Below, in pieces: positions 24,311-32,102 of a stretch of DNA of 32,102 bases (the stretch's first letter is position 1; each line of letters opens with the position of its first letter). A program made the position numbers and the translations under genes. The notes beneath the pieces are model-generated. The model had not been told where the DNA came from. It was given only the letters and a program-made list of their open reading frames with translations, and did no database searches. The stretch covers positions 1-32,102 of the forward strand of contig JAUWGP010000032.1 of NCBI GenBank assembly GCA_030606335.1, written 5' to 3'. The stretch is from Caldifarciminota bacterium. GTDB lineage: Bacteria; Hydrothermota; UBA3073.

Positions 24311-24332
24311 TACCTCGCCTTGGCGAGGCACT
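24311..24332. repeat. Palindromic hairpin repeat
   Basis: CCTCGCC-TT-GGCGAGG (24313-24328) is a perfect 7-bp stem with a two-base loop, in the gap between the M60-like and lipoprotein genes. It is 34-53 nt past the stop of the lipoprotein gene in transcription order and has no T-run, so it is a repeat rather than a typical terminator. Confidence 0.7.
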
Positions 24333-24365
24333 CCATATTCTTAAATGTATGAATTGAATTCGTGT

Positions 24366-25607
24366 CTACATTGATCCTTCAAGTAGTTTATCAACCTTAG
24401 GGACTATCTCCCTACATACCTCTTCTGCACTCTTGTGGTTTAACCAAACCTGGTCAAGTTCAGTACATATTATATTCGCCATCTCACGCCACTGAGGAAC
24501 AGTGGGTTCCAGCCGTCCATATTTGACTGTTTTTAAGAATACCTCACCATTATCTGGAGGCTTATCAGGGGTAAGGAAGTCTTCCGAATATGCTATCGAT
24601 TTAATAGAAGGGACACCAAGTCCCATCTTTGCAATTATTCTATTCCCCTCTTCACCAGATAAAAACTTGGCTAACATATATGCTTCTTTGGGATATTTGC
24701 ATTGAGCTGATATAACAAAGGCTACCGTGGCAATCGAAGTTGCTCTACATTTGTTCTTTGGTATTGGTGCAACATCCCAAACAAAGTCCTCTATTGTTCT
24801 GAAGATTGGAACGCGCCATCGACCTGTTATTATCATAGCCACTTTTCCTGTAGTGAATAAATCTCTTTGTGCAATTTGTGCAGGAGTAGGAGCAACACCA
24901 TACTTCCACCGCATATCAGCAAGAAACTGCAGAGCCTCTACTGTTTCCGGTGCGTCAATAACACATTTCTTTCTATCCTCGGATAATATCCTTCCTCCAT
25001 TTGACCAGATCCAGGGAAAGAGTGGAAATATCCATGATGTATGAAAGTAAATGCCAAATTGCTCTGGTTTACCATCTCCATCCGAATCTTTTGTTAAACT
25101 TTGTGCAGCCCCCAAAAGAATTTGCCAATCCCATGACTCATCAGGATAAGGAATTCCTGACTCATCAAATAGACCTTTGTTATAGTAAAGCACAAGTGGA
25201 GTCCAATCCTTTGGTAAACCATAAAATTTCCCCTTATATTCAAAACCTTCGAGAAGCACTTTAAAATAATCACTGGAATTCCAGAGAGTATCATCCTTTA
25301 AGAATGGATTTATGTCTACAAGTGTGTTGGCATAGGCGGGTATGTCCACTGCCTCAAGGTAGAAGACATCCGGAGGTATACCTCCACCTATCATAACCTG
25401 CAGTTTATCCTGGTAATTGTTTGCGTGGATGAGTTTAACGCTAATTCCTGGGTTTTCTTTTTCGAATGCTTCTGCCATCCTGTCCATTATCTTTATCTCC
25501 TCTGCATCACCCCAGTAGAGTAAACTCAGTTCTATTCCTTGCTTCTCTTTTTTGGCACAACCAAGAAGTAGAATAAATATAAGAATAAATAAGTGTGCTT
25601 TATTCAT
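24366..25607 (-). CDS. ABC transporter sugar-binding lipoprotein (extracellular family 1)
   Basis: 413 residues. Lipoprotein signal with lipobox LLLGC (Cys17), so it is anchored to a membrane after processing. The mature part has the family-1 solute-binding pattern: MAEAFEKENPGISVKLIHAN, GGIPPDVFYLEAVDIPAYA, YGLPKDWTPLVLYYNKGLFD, a calcium-loop-like DSDGDGKPEQFG, and LFTTGKVAMIITGRWRVP. It probably delivers an oligosaccharide to an ABC importer. AAGGAGGAT is placed correctly before ATG 25607. No permease or ATPase gene accompanies it here; the next gene in the same direction is the M60-like protease, so its transporter must be elsewhere or beyond the window. Confidence 0.93.
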   Translation of the reverse strand: MNKAHLFILIFILLLGCAKKEKQGIELSLLYWGDAEEIKIMDRMAEAFEKENPGISVKLIHANNYQDKLQVMIGGGIPPDVFYLEAVDIPAYANTLVDINPFLKDDTLWNSSDYFKVLLEGFEYKGKFYGLPKDWTPLVLYYNKGLFDESGIPYPDESWDWQILLGAAQSLTKDSDGDGKPEQFGIYFHTSWIFPLFPWIWSNGGRILSEDRKKCVIDAPETVEALQFLADMRWKYGVAPTPAQIAQRDLFTTGKVAMIITGRWRVPIFRTIEDFVWDVAPIPKNKCRATSIATVAFVISAQCKYPKEAYMLAKFLSGEEGNRIIAKMGLGVPSIKSIAYSEDFLTPDKPPDNGEVFLKTVKYGRLEPTVPQWREMANIICTELDQVWLNHKSAEEVCREIVPKVDKLLEGSM

Positions 25608-25648
25608 TTTTTATCCTCCTTGTAGGATATTAGTATTGTCAAAAATCT

Positions 25649-25830
25649 AACCACAGAGGGCACAGAGAGATAATATTTATTTTTCTCTATGTACTCAAAT
25701 TCTCTATCAGCGTTTTTCTTGCTTGTAGCTCACCTCTGGTAAACTTTGGGTTCAATAGAAGAGAGCACAGAGGTTTTCTATTTTTTTTCTTAATTTTCTA
25801 CCTCAAAGATACTCTGTGTCCTCTGTGGTT
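25649..25830. repeat. 182-bp unit bounded by 19-bp inverted repeats (CCACAGAG type)
   Basis: The left end AACCACAGAGGGCACAGAG (25649-25667) and the reverse complement of the right end, AACCACAGAGGACACAGAG (25812-25830), differ at one of 19 positions. Internal GAGAGCACAGAGG at about 25761 suggests a rearranged or nested copy. No intact ORF is inside. Confidence 0.7.
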
Positions 25831-25877
25831 AATTTTAGTCTTTTTTGGAAAGCACAGAGAATTAAATTTACTCCCTG

Positions 25878-25939
25878 CCCTGTTAGATGTTCTTGTCCCG
25901 TGAGATGCTCGCTATCTAATGGGATACTATCTAACAGGG
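25878..25939. repeat. 62-bp hairpin element, CCCTGTTAGAT family
   Basis: Perfect 11-bp inverted repeat CCCTGTTAGAT (25878-25888) and ATCTAACAGGG (25929-25939). The loop carries a second, imperfect pair (CCCGTGAGAT / ATCTAATGGG). It is followed by TGAATGACCTCTGTGG, and so lies within another CCACAGAG-type repeat. Confidence 0.75.
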
Positions 25940-26003
25940 TGAATGACCTCTGTGGTTTGTTATATTCTTTCATATTATTTTTCACAGTACCAAACATACT
26001 ATA

Positions 26004-26249
26004 TTAAACATTTTGTAATTCTCTCTCTATAGCATTTTGGTCGAAACCTACAATAATTTTATCATTTATTTCAATTTGTGGAACACCCATACTTCCGGAT
26101 TTTTCAATCATTTTCCTGGCAGCTTCCTGATTAATAGATACATCTATATCCTCAAATTCAACACCTTTTTTCTCTAAAAAATCCTTAACCATAGAACAAT
26201 ATGGACAGAATGGTGTCGAGTATACCTTTATCTTCTTTTTTTCTTCCAT
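26004..26249 (-). CDS. Glutaredoxin-like thiol-disulfide oxidoreductase
   Basis: 81 residues, a minimal thioredoxin-fold protein. The active site is CPYC (Cys15, Cys18), with the cis-proline in MGVPQIEI and a C-terminal GFDQNAIE segment as in NrdH/YruB-type glutaredoxins. It would reduce protein disulfides in the cytoplasm using glutathione, thioredoxin reductase or another donor not shown here. AGGAGG lies eight bases before ATG 26249, and a full-consensus promoter lies at 26337-26365. It appears to be a single-gene unit. Confidence 0.93.
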   Translation of the reverse strand: MEEKKKIKVYSTPFCPYCSMVKDFLEKKGVEFEDIDVSINQEAARKMIEKSGSMGVPQIEINDKIIVGFDQNAIERELQNV

Positions 26250-26336
26250 TACTTAGCCTCCTGTTCCTTATAATAATTTAGAAAATCGAATATATTTTTT
26301 ATAAATTATAGGTTTTTATAAAATACAACCTGAATG

Positions 26337-26365
26337 ATTATACAATATAATTTATATTTTGTCAA
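26337..26365 (-). promoter_or_regulatory. Perfect-consensus sigma-70 promoter for the glutaredoxin gene
   Basis: On the - strand, TTGACA (26365-26360), exactly 17 bases, TATAAT (26342-26337). Both hexamers are perfect. Predicted start near 26330, leaving an ~80-nt untranslated leader that is A/T-rich. Confidence 0.8.
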
Positions 26366-26390
26366 GTAAAACTTCTTTCTAACAGGGACT

Positions 26391-26490
26391 TGCCTGCCCT
26401 GCTTTGGTGGGGTAATCCAAAAAGCTGTTATCGCGAGTCCGTCGCCCGTCATGAAGTGCGACAGATTGACGGACATGGCAATCTCATCAC
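26391..26490. repeat. Hairpin plus composite GATTGCC repeat after the RND gene
   Basis: Positions 26391-26418 (GCCCTGCTTTGGTGGGGTAA) resemble the CCYCGCC/GGCGRGG hairpin family. Positions 26427-26490, read on the - strand, follow the same order as 11103-11167: GATTGCC, then TCCGTCAATCTGTCGCACTT, then GACGGGCGACGGACTCG. The strong stems lie directly downstream of the RND stop codon at 26495 and might help end transcription. Confidence 0.75.
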
Positions 26491-26494
26491 ATTA

Positions 26495-29400
26495 TTAACT
26501 TCTAATACCTCTCTTTGCCTTAATCCTCTGTATCATCGTTTCAAATACAAAGTATAATACAGGTAAAAAGACCAGTGTGAGAAATGTAGACGTGGTTAAT
26601 CCGCCCACTATTGCCCTTGCCATGGGTGTTCTCATCTCAGATGCTGTTCCCATACCTATAGCCATTGGAATCATCGCAAATATAGTAGTAAGAGCAGTCA
26701 TCAAGATGGGTCTTAGTCTTCTTCTACCACCAAGTACTATTGCCTCTCTTAGTTCCACATTTTGCTCTCTCCGCAGAAGGTTTATATAGTGTATTAGAAC
26801 TATTCCATTATTAACTACTATACCAACAAGAACAATTGCACCCACAAATGCCATTACAGAGAATGTTGTATTCGTTAAGAACATCAACCATATAACACCT
26901 ATTATGGCTAATGGTACAGTAAACATAATGGTAAACGGGTCTATAAATGATTCGAATAGCGAAGCCATTACCATATAGACGAGAAATACTGCTCCAATCA
27001 TAGCAATTGCCAGCCACATAAATGACTTCCTCTGTTCCTCTGCCTGACCCCCAAGGTTTATACTATATCCTTTGGGAAGAACTATATTTTTGATTTCTCT
27101 TTGTATATCTCTTGTAACACTTCCAATATCCCTACCAGTAACATTCGACATTACAGTAATTATCCTCTGCTGCCCTTTATGTTCAATAGCTCTGGGACCA
27201 AATGCAGGATTTACATCTACAAGCTCCTGCAGCCTTACAACACTCCCAAATGGTGTACGAAGAGGAATTGCCAAAATATCATCTATGGTCTCCCTGTCCT
27301 TTTCTCTAAGTCTCACCCTTATTTTGTACTCCTCACCCTCTTCCCTGAATATACTTGCTACTGTCCCTCTCACATTATCATTTATTGCGTTTGCAATCAA
27401 AAACACAGGTATTCCAACACTCTGTGCAACCTTTCTATTTATTAACAGCTGTATTTCTGGTTTTTTCTCCTCTCTTGATATCTCTACATCCCTTGTGCCA
27501 GGGATGCCCTCTACAATGGACTCTACCTCATTTGCAATCCTATCAAGTTCGTCAAAAGAAGTTCCGTATATCTCAAGTTCTATAGCACTGCCAGTAAAAC
27601 CCATCATAGCTCCAGACATCTCTTCAGTAAATACAATCTCTACTCCAGGGAGATCCTTTATTCTGCCTCTTACAAACTCCTCAATGTCCTTTTGCGTTCT
27701 CCTTCTCTGACTTTTATCTACCAATACAAAGTCTACTACACCTCTATTTGACCTGCCCGACTGACCTGTTATCATCTCTATGTCTCCCCCACCTATCATA
27801 GCAACGACAGATTCAACCTCGGGTATTTCATCAAATCCTATATCGGCTATTCTGCTTATCATATTCGCTGTTTCTTCTAATCTGCTGCCTTCCGGTAATC
27901 TCACAATAAATTCGACATATCCTGAATCAATACCACTCATAAACTCAGTTCCAACAAGTCTAAATGGAAACACAATCAGGATGCTAAGGATGAAAAGACC
28001 AATTGTACCCAGAATTACAATTTTTCTATGGTCAAGGCACCAATTAAGAATATTCTGATATAAGGAATCCAGCCTTTTCATTAGATTCTTCATAAAAACA
28101 GATACCGGATTTAATTTGGTTCTCTCTATTTTTAAAAACATACTTGTTAGCAGCGGTATGAGCGTAAGGGATACAACTAATGAAACTGCAAGGGATATAG
28201 AAACTGTGAGTGAAAGGTCTCTTGACATTATACCAATCATTCCTGGTATAAAAAGAACTGGTAAGAAAATGGCAAGGGTCGTAATCGTAGATGCAGTAAC
28301 GGGTACTGCAACCTCTCTTGTTCCAATAGATGAACTTTTCTTTTTATCTAAACCCTCTTCCCTGTGTCTGAATATATTCTCAAGAACAACTATGGAATTG
28401 TCTACAAGCATTCCCACAGCCAATGCAAGCCCTCCCATTGACATCATATTAAGGCTAATTCCAAATCCATCCATTGCTACGAAACTTGCTATAATAGACA
28501 TTGGTATTGCAATAGCAATTATTAATGTACTACGTATATTGTGCATAAATAGAAGTAGAATGAAGATTGCTAGAAGTGCACCAAGAAGAATATTTGACTG
28601 AAGATTGCCAATCGCCTTCTGTATAAATTCAGCCATGTCTACCATTACATCAACATCAACATCATAAGGAATAGTCAGATTACTCAATTGTTTTCTTACT
28701 CTTTTTGAAACATCCACTGTAACAGCACCAGATTCTTTCTGAATCTGCAGCAAGAGTCCAGGCTTACCGTCTATTCTAACCTCTGTTAATTTCTCTTCAA
28801 ATGTATCAAGTACCTCTGCAATATCTCGTACATAAACAGGGATGTTTCCTTTTACTGTAACAATAACATTTTCTATCTCTTCAACATTAGTAAATTCTCC
28901 TATTGTCCTTACAGTCAATTCTTTGTCGCCGCTTAAAATCTTACCTCCAGGCAGGGTTATATTCTGTGCAGCCACTGCTTTTATGACATCATCTGCTGTT
29001 AAACCATATGCATCCATTCTATTTCGACCAAGATTTATCTGTATCTCTCTCTCAAGACCACCAAAAACCTCAGCCATAGCAACTCCTTCTAATCGTTCCA
29101 GTTGAGGTTTTATATCATCTTCTGCAATTTGTCTTAGTTCATATAATGGCTTATCCCCAGAAACATTAATCCATAATATAGGTATCATTGTTGGATCAAA
29201 CTTAATAACTATAGGTTTTTGTGCATCTTTAGGCATATAGGATTCAATAAAGTCTATCTTCTCCCTTATATCAAAAGCAGCCTGGTCCATATCATATCCC
29301 CATGAAAATCTGACGATTGTTATAGATGACCCCTCTTCAATGATTGATATAACTTCTGAAACACCCTTAACTGTCATTACAGCTTCTTCTATTGGTTTTG

Positions 29401-29584
29401 TTATAAGATTCTCCACCTCTTCTGGTCCTGCTCCTGAGTATGTTGTAATCACACCGGCAATGGGCATTGTAATATCGGGTAAAAGTTCTGGATTAAGTCT
29501 GGTTAGAGAAAAAATTCCAAAGCCAATTACTCCGATGAATATCATCATAAATGTTATTCTCCTTCTGATTGCAAGATTCCACAT
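26495..29584 (-). CDS. RND-family efflux pump (AcrB/HAE1 superfamily)
   Basis: 1029-residue inner-membrane proton antiporter, normal length, with twelve expected helices and two large periplasmic loops. Recognisable parts are the N-terminal helix and ELLPDITMPIAGVITTYSGAGPEEVENLI, helix 4 with the proton-relay Asp (GLALAVGMLVDNSIVVLENI), VTASTITTLAIFLPVLFIPG, the duplicated second half (GGQAEEQRKSFMWLAIAMIG) and GGRRRLRPILMTALTT. The lack of extra acidic metal motifs makes drug, lipid or organic-substrate export more likely than metal export, but the substrate is unknown. GGAGGGGG precedes ATG 29584. It is the last gene of a tolC-adaptor-pump set, although about 600 nt of repeats separate it from the adaptor. 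Confidence 0.95.
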   Translation of the reverse strand: MWNLAIRRRITFMMIFIGVIGFGIFSLTRLNPELLPDITMPIAGVITTYSGAGPEEVENLITKPIEEAVMTVKGVSEVISIIEEGSSITIVRFSWGYDMDQAAFDIREKIDFIESYMPKDAQKPIVIKFDPTMIPILWINVSGDKPLYELRQIAEDDIKPQLERLEGVAMAEVFGGLEREIQINLGRNRMDAYGLTADDVIKAVAAQNITLPGGKILSGDKELTVRTIGEFTNVEEIENVIVTVKGNIPVYVRDIAEVLDTFEEKLTEVRIDGKPGLLLQIQKESGAVTVDVSKRVRKQLSNLTIPYDVDVDVMVDMAEFIQKAIGNLQSNILLGALLAIFILLLFMHNIRSTLIIAIAIPMSIIASFVAMDGFGISLNMMSMGGLALAVGMLVDNSIVVLENIFRHREEGLDKKKSSSIGTREVAVPVTASTITTLAIFLPVLFIPGMIGIMSRDLSLTVSISLAVSLVVSLTLIPLLTSMFLKIERTKLNPVSVFMKNLMKRLDSLYQNILNWCLDHRKIVILGTIGLFILSILIVFPFRLVGTEFMSGIDSGYVEFIVRLPEGSRLEETANMISRIADIGFDEIPEVESVVAMIGGGDIEMITGQSGRSNRGVVDFVLVDKSQRRRTQKDIEEFVRGRIKDLPGVEIVFTEEMSGAMMGFTGSAIELEIYGTSFDELDRIANEVESIVEGIPGTRDVEISREEKKPEIQLLINRKVAQSVGIPVFLIANAINDNVRGTVASIFREEGEEYKIRVRLREKDRETIDDILAIPLRTPFGSVVRLQELVDVNPAFGPRAIEHKGQQRIITVMSNVTGRDIGSVTRDIQREIKNIVLPKGYSINLGGQAEEQRKSFMWLAIAMIGAVFLVYMVMASLFESFIDPFTIMFTVPLAIIGVIWLMFLTNTTFSVMAFVGAIVLVGIVVNNGIVLIHYINLLRREQNVELREAIVLGGRRRLRPILMTALTTIFAMIPMAIGMGTASEMRTPMARAIVGGLTTSTFLTLVFLPVLYFVFETMIQRIKAKRGIRS

Positions 29585-30179
29585 AAATCCCCCTCCACGG
29601 ATTGGTTATTGGTTATCAGTTATTCGTTATTTTTTTATTACTCGCTATTTTTTATGACTCACATATAAAATTCAACATTCAACATCTAACATGTAATATT
29701 CAACATTTAACATTCAACATTTCTTCTCATGCCACCAAGTCCGTTAGCTAACGGAAAGGCACAAAGTTTTTTCTAATTACTTATTACCGATAACCAATTA
29801 CTCCCGTTTTTCTCTCTTCATCCTTCCATTTTCGTCCGTCAAACGACGGACTCCTACCATCCTTATCATTTAACCTAATCAACTAATTAACTTTTCAACT
29901 AATCAACCAATCAACTATTCAACTAATTAACTCTTGTCCCATTTAACGTATCTTCTATCGTCCGTCAAACGACGGGCTCCTACCTCCTGATACTCTGATA
30001 ATCTGATATTCTGCCTACTGATCTGCTGATATACTGATATACTGATATACTCTGGTACTCGTCAAACGACGGACTCCTACCTTCCTTATCATTTAACCTA
30101 ATCAACTAATTAACTTTTCAACTAATCAACTCTTATCCCATTCAACATTAAACATTTAACATGTAACATTAAACAATGA
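29585..30179. repeat. 595-nt repeat-filled spacer between adaptor and pump genes
   Basis: No gene is supported. Word repeats of the types ATTCAACATTTAAC and AACTAATCAACTAATTAAC dominate. A perfect 14-bp palindrome, CCGTTAGCTAACGG, is at 29741-29754. GTCCGTC-AAAC-GACGGAC type hairpins followed by TCCTACC recur at 29834-29851, 29960-29976 and about 30058-30072. The ~58 bases after the first (29849-29905) are repeated almost exactly at 30070-30127. A short GATATACT array lies at 30027-30050. Confidence 0.8.
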
Positions 30180-31088
30180 CTACTCGACAATTTTCACCCT
30201 CTCACCACCCTTAAGAAAGTCCTTTCCCTTGGTTATAATTATATCATCTATATCCACTCCTGACAATATTTCGATATCTTCCTGTGTAATAATTCCCGGC
30301 TTTATTTCCAGCTTTTCTGCAATATCTTCTTTTATGAGAAAGATATAATATTTCCCAGTTTCAAGGTCCTCAATAACTGCTTTTCTTGGTAGAAGTATAA
30401 CATCCTTCTTTTCTTCTAATATTATTTCAACCTCTGCAAAACTACCAGGGATAATATCTTTATTGCTGTCAAGAAGTAGAACTTCAGCATATGCACTGCG
30501 ACTTGTTGGGTCTATGAATGAACTCAACCTATCAAGTTTACCCCTGAATTCGGTATTTCCCATATCATTTAACCTTATCTCAGCATACATCCCAATGTTT
30601 ATACTGGGTAATAATTTTTCTCCAACTGATATTACTATCTTGATCTGGCTCATATCAGCAACAATTGCAACAGGTACCTGTGGAGCAACAGCCTGACCAA
30701 TGTCAAGCAATTGTCTTGCCATAATTCCTGATACAGGTGTCCTAACCTTTGCGGGTTCGTATTTCATTCCCGGAACTGTCCTGTCAACAAGTGCAATAAT
30801 ATCATCTTTCCTAACGTTTTGACCTTCTCTAACAGTATATTCTAATAACCTTCCTGGTACATCCGGAAATACCTGAACCTGATTTTCACCCTTAATAATA
30901 CCAGGAAAATATTTCGTATTCATTATATTACCTCTGATTGGCTTAATTACCTCAACTGCAAAAACCTCCTCTTTAGAGCTAATCGATTCGTCAATCATTT
31001 GCCGTTTTCTGTTGACTGTCTGAACTACCCTGAAGGCTATAAGTCCGATAATGCAGATTAGTATTATCCATCCTATTGTTTTTTTCAT
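30180..31088 (-). CDS. RND efflux periplasmic adaptor (membrane fusion protein)
   Basis: 302 residues. One N-terminal membrane helix (IGWIILICIIGLIAFRVV), then a lipoyl (biotinyl-like) domain made of VQVFPDVPGRLLEYTVREGQ and VRTPVSGIMARQLLDIGQ, a beta-barrel domain (INIGMYAEIRLND...FRGKLDRLSSFIDPTSRSAYAEVLL) and a membrane-proximal domain (VILLPRKAVIE...GDI-type ending). It would bridge the RND pump and the TolC-like channel in the periplasm. Odd feature: the two lipoyl halves are joined by only about 20 residues, so the usual alpha-helical hairpin is missing. GGGGGTG precedes ATG 31088. Confidence 0.9.
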   Translation of the reverse strand: MKKTIGWIILICIIGLIAFRVVQTVNRKRQMIDESISSKEEVFAVEVIKPIRGNIMNTKYFPGIIKGENQVQVFPDVPGRLLEYTVREGQNVRKDDIIALVDRTVPGMKYEPAKVRTPVSGIMARQLLDIGQAVAPQVPVAIVADMSQIKIVISVGEKLLPSINIGMYAEIRLNDMGNTEFRGKLDRLSSFIDPTSRSAYAEVLLLDSNKDIIPGSFAEVEIILEEKKDVILLPRKAVIEDLETGKYYIFLIKEDIAEKLEIKPGIITQEDIEILSGVDIDDIIITKGKDFLKGGERVKIVE

Positions 31089-31136
31089 AACACCCCCATA
31101 TAATATTAAATATTAAAATGCAAATATCAAAATACT

Positions 31137-31276
31137 AACCACAAAGTTCACAGAGTATAAAGATAATTATTTAATCTAAATCTAATAGAAAATCTTTAAA
31201 ATTCTATACCCCATATTTTTAAGTCCATAGAGAGGCATATTTCTTGTGCTGTTTTATCTCTGTAAACTCCGCGGTC
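31137..31276. repeat. 140-bp unit bounded by imperfect CCACAGAG-type inverted repeats
   Basis: Left end AACCACAAAGTTCACAGAG (31137-31155); reverse complement of the right end GACCGCGGAGTTTACAGAG (31258-31276), matching at 14 of 19 positions. No ORF inside. It fills the gap between the tolC-like and adaptor genes. Confidence 0.55.
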
Positions 31277-31331
31277 TTGCTGTTTATTTATAAAAATTAA
31301 CACAAAAATGAATTCAAAAACAAACATTAAA

Positions 31332-32102
31332 TTAACTTCCTCCTATGGAAATTAAAAGTTTCTCCTTTGCAATATTATAGTTTACAAGCGAAGAAAGCCG
31401 TTCAAGTTTCGACCTTATCAGGGCAAGTTGTGTATCCATATACTCAAGATTAGTTATAAAACCGTTGTTATACTGCTCTTCTGCAAGTTCTAATGCCTCC
31501 TCAGCCTGTGCAACATTCTCCTTCTGATAGGAAAGGATTTCCAGTTCCTGCCTAAGAGCAAGAAAGTTTAATTTTACATCCAATTTGACTACATCTTCAT
31601 ACTGCGAAAGGCCAAAATCTAACTGCTTCAATTGTGACTTACTCTTTCTCACCTTGGAGAAATATGAACCACCCTGGAATATTGGCATAGATAATGCTAA
31701 TGTCACATTCCAATCACTACCCCAGTCCACACTTGCCATACTAACTGGCTTTTTATAGTCATAGTTATAGATTATTGCAAGAATAGGTTTATTTTGAGCC
31801 CTTTCAATTGCAAGAGCTTTCTCTGCCAGATCCCTTGATAATCTCATTGCTAAAAGGTCTGGTCTTCTCTCAAGGGCAGTTAATAATGCCTCATTTAGTG
31901 TTATATCAAAGGGTTTGTAATCAAGTTCCACATCTAAAATTATATGTGTATCCTCATAAACTCCTATTAACATTTTAAGTGAAGAAAATGCGATTTCCAT
32001 ATCTCTTTCAGCCCGCAAAACCTGTGTTTTAAGATTTGAAAGCTCAACATTCGCTCTTAAGAGGTCAAGTCGTGGAACCATACCATTATCATACAGTCTC
32101 TT
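31332..32102 (-). CDS. TolC-family outer-membrane efflux protein (5' end outside window)
   Basis: Only the C-terminal 256 residues are visible. The frame is open to the window edge and the first visible residues, KRLYDNGMVPRLDLL, are a classic mid-protein TolC segment, so the Met at 32081 is internal. Typical features are the long amphipathic helices (RANVELSNLKTQVLRAERDM), RRPDLLAMRLSRDLAEKALA, the strand region LALSMPIFQGG, and YNNGFITNLEYMDTQLALIR near the C-terminus. It forms the outer-membrane exit duct for the adaptor and pump genes downstream. Confidence 0.93.
   Translation of the reverse strand, partial: KRLYDNGMVPRLDLLRANVELSNLKTQVLRAERDMEIAFSSLKMLIGVYEDTHIILDVELDYKPFDITLNEALLTALERRPDLLAMRLSRDLAEKALAIERAQNKPILAIIYNYDYKKPVSMASVDWGSDWNVTLALSMPIFQGGSYFSKVRKSKSQLKQLDFGLSQYEDVVKLDVKLNFLALRQELEILSYQKENVAQAEEALELAEEQYNNGFITNLEYMDTQLALIRSKLERLSSLVNYNIAKEKLLISIGGS

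Larger units (their letters stand above)
25608..26003. other. 396-nt spacer filled with nested repeats
   Basis: No gene is supported; two overlapping frames of about 63 codons on opposite strands read repeat sequence. It holds a repeat-bounded unit (25649-25830) and a hairpin element (25878-25939). Confidence 0.7.

Noticed and set aside
24313-24328. Intrinsic terminator after the lipoprotein gene
   Set aside because: The stem is strong but there is no T-run after it on the transcribed strand, and the same hairpin recurs inside a coding sequence, so it is better explained as a dispersed repeat.
25620-25645. Promoter with TTGACA upstream of the lipoprotein gene
   Set aside because: TTGACA is present on the - strand, but no -10-like hexamer lies 16-18 bases downstream; the ribosome-binding site occupies that place.
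25803-26007. Two opposite ~63-codon frames in the spacer before the glutaredoxin gene
   Set aside because: Both translate repeat and hairpin sequence; overlapping opposite frames in repeats are not evidence of genes.

Overview
The window is AT-rich, bacterial and densely coding. It has an outer-membrane efflux system (TolC, adaptor, RND pump), MreB/MreC for rod shape, lipoproteins and large exported proteins, which points to a Gram-negative-type (diderm) rod. The unusual exported proteins, the DUF6754-type membrane operon and the heavy load of word-like and palindromic intergenic repeats resemble uncultured candidate-phylum genomes such as WOR-3/Stahlbacteria. That placement is an inference from style, not something proven here.

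Layout. Positions 1-3321 are on the + strand: repeats, a COG0731-type radical SAM protein, a GIY-YIG (DUF123) protein and a membrane family-2 glycosyltransferase. Everything from 3368 to the end is on the - strand. Read in transcription order from the right edge: (i) tolC-like (cut by the window edge), an RND adaptor and a large RND pump; (ii) a glutaredoxin behind a full-consensus sigma-70 promoter; (iii) a loose exported-glycan/glycoprotein group: sugar-binding lipoprotein, M60-like metalloprotease with two NPCBM domains, beta-propeller/C25-like protease fusion, and a GH36-like glycosidase with its own promoter; (iv) an uncharacterised membrane operon (DUF6754-like protein, a 6-TM protein, a TM-alpha/beta-TM protein, a second 6-TM protein) ending in a gluzincin peptidase; (v) galactokinase; (vi) an operon of rseC-like, mutL, PHP phosphoesterase (COG1379 type), mreB and mreC, apparently leaderless at its first gene; (vii) a DegV lipid-binding protein.

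The most unusual signal is the repeat biology of 13.3-16.6 kb. A GxxExxY-family (PD-(D/E)XK nuclease-like) gene is enclosed by 20-bp terminal inverted repeats, and its first and last codons lie inside those repeats. Two further relatives sit within 3.2 kb in other gaps of the same locus: one decayed copy that still encodes about 28 recognisable N-terminal codons, and one internally deleted copy that keeps both ends. The deleted copy has itself been invaded at each end by small hairpin elements, and the insertion points can be read to within a base or two by comparison with the intact copy. Related hairpins occur elsewhere in the window, one of them in frame inside a protease gene. This looks like a GxxExxY-carrying, MITE-forming element family with a second layer of nested palindromic elements.

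No tRNA, rRNA or CRISPR array was recognised.
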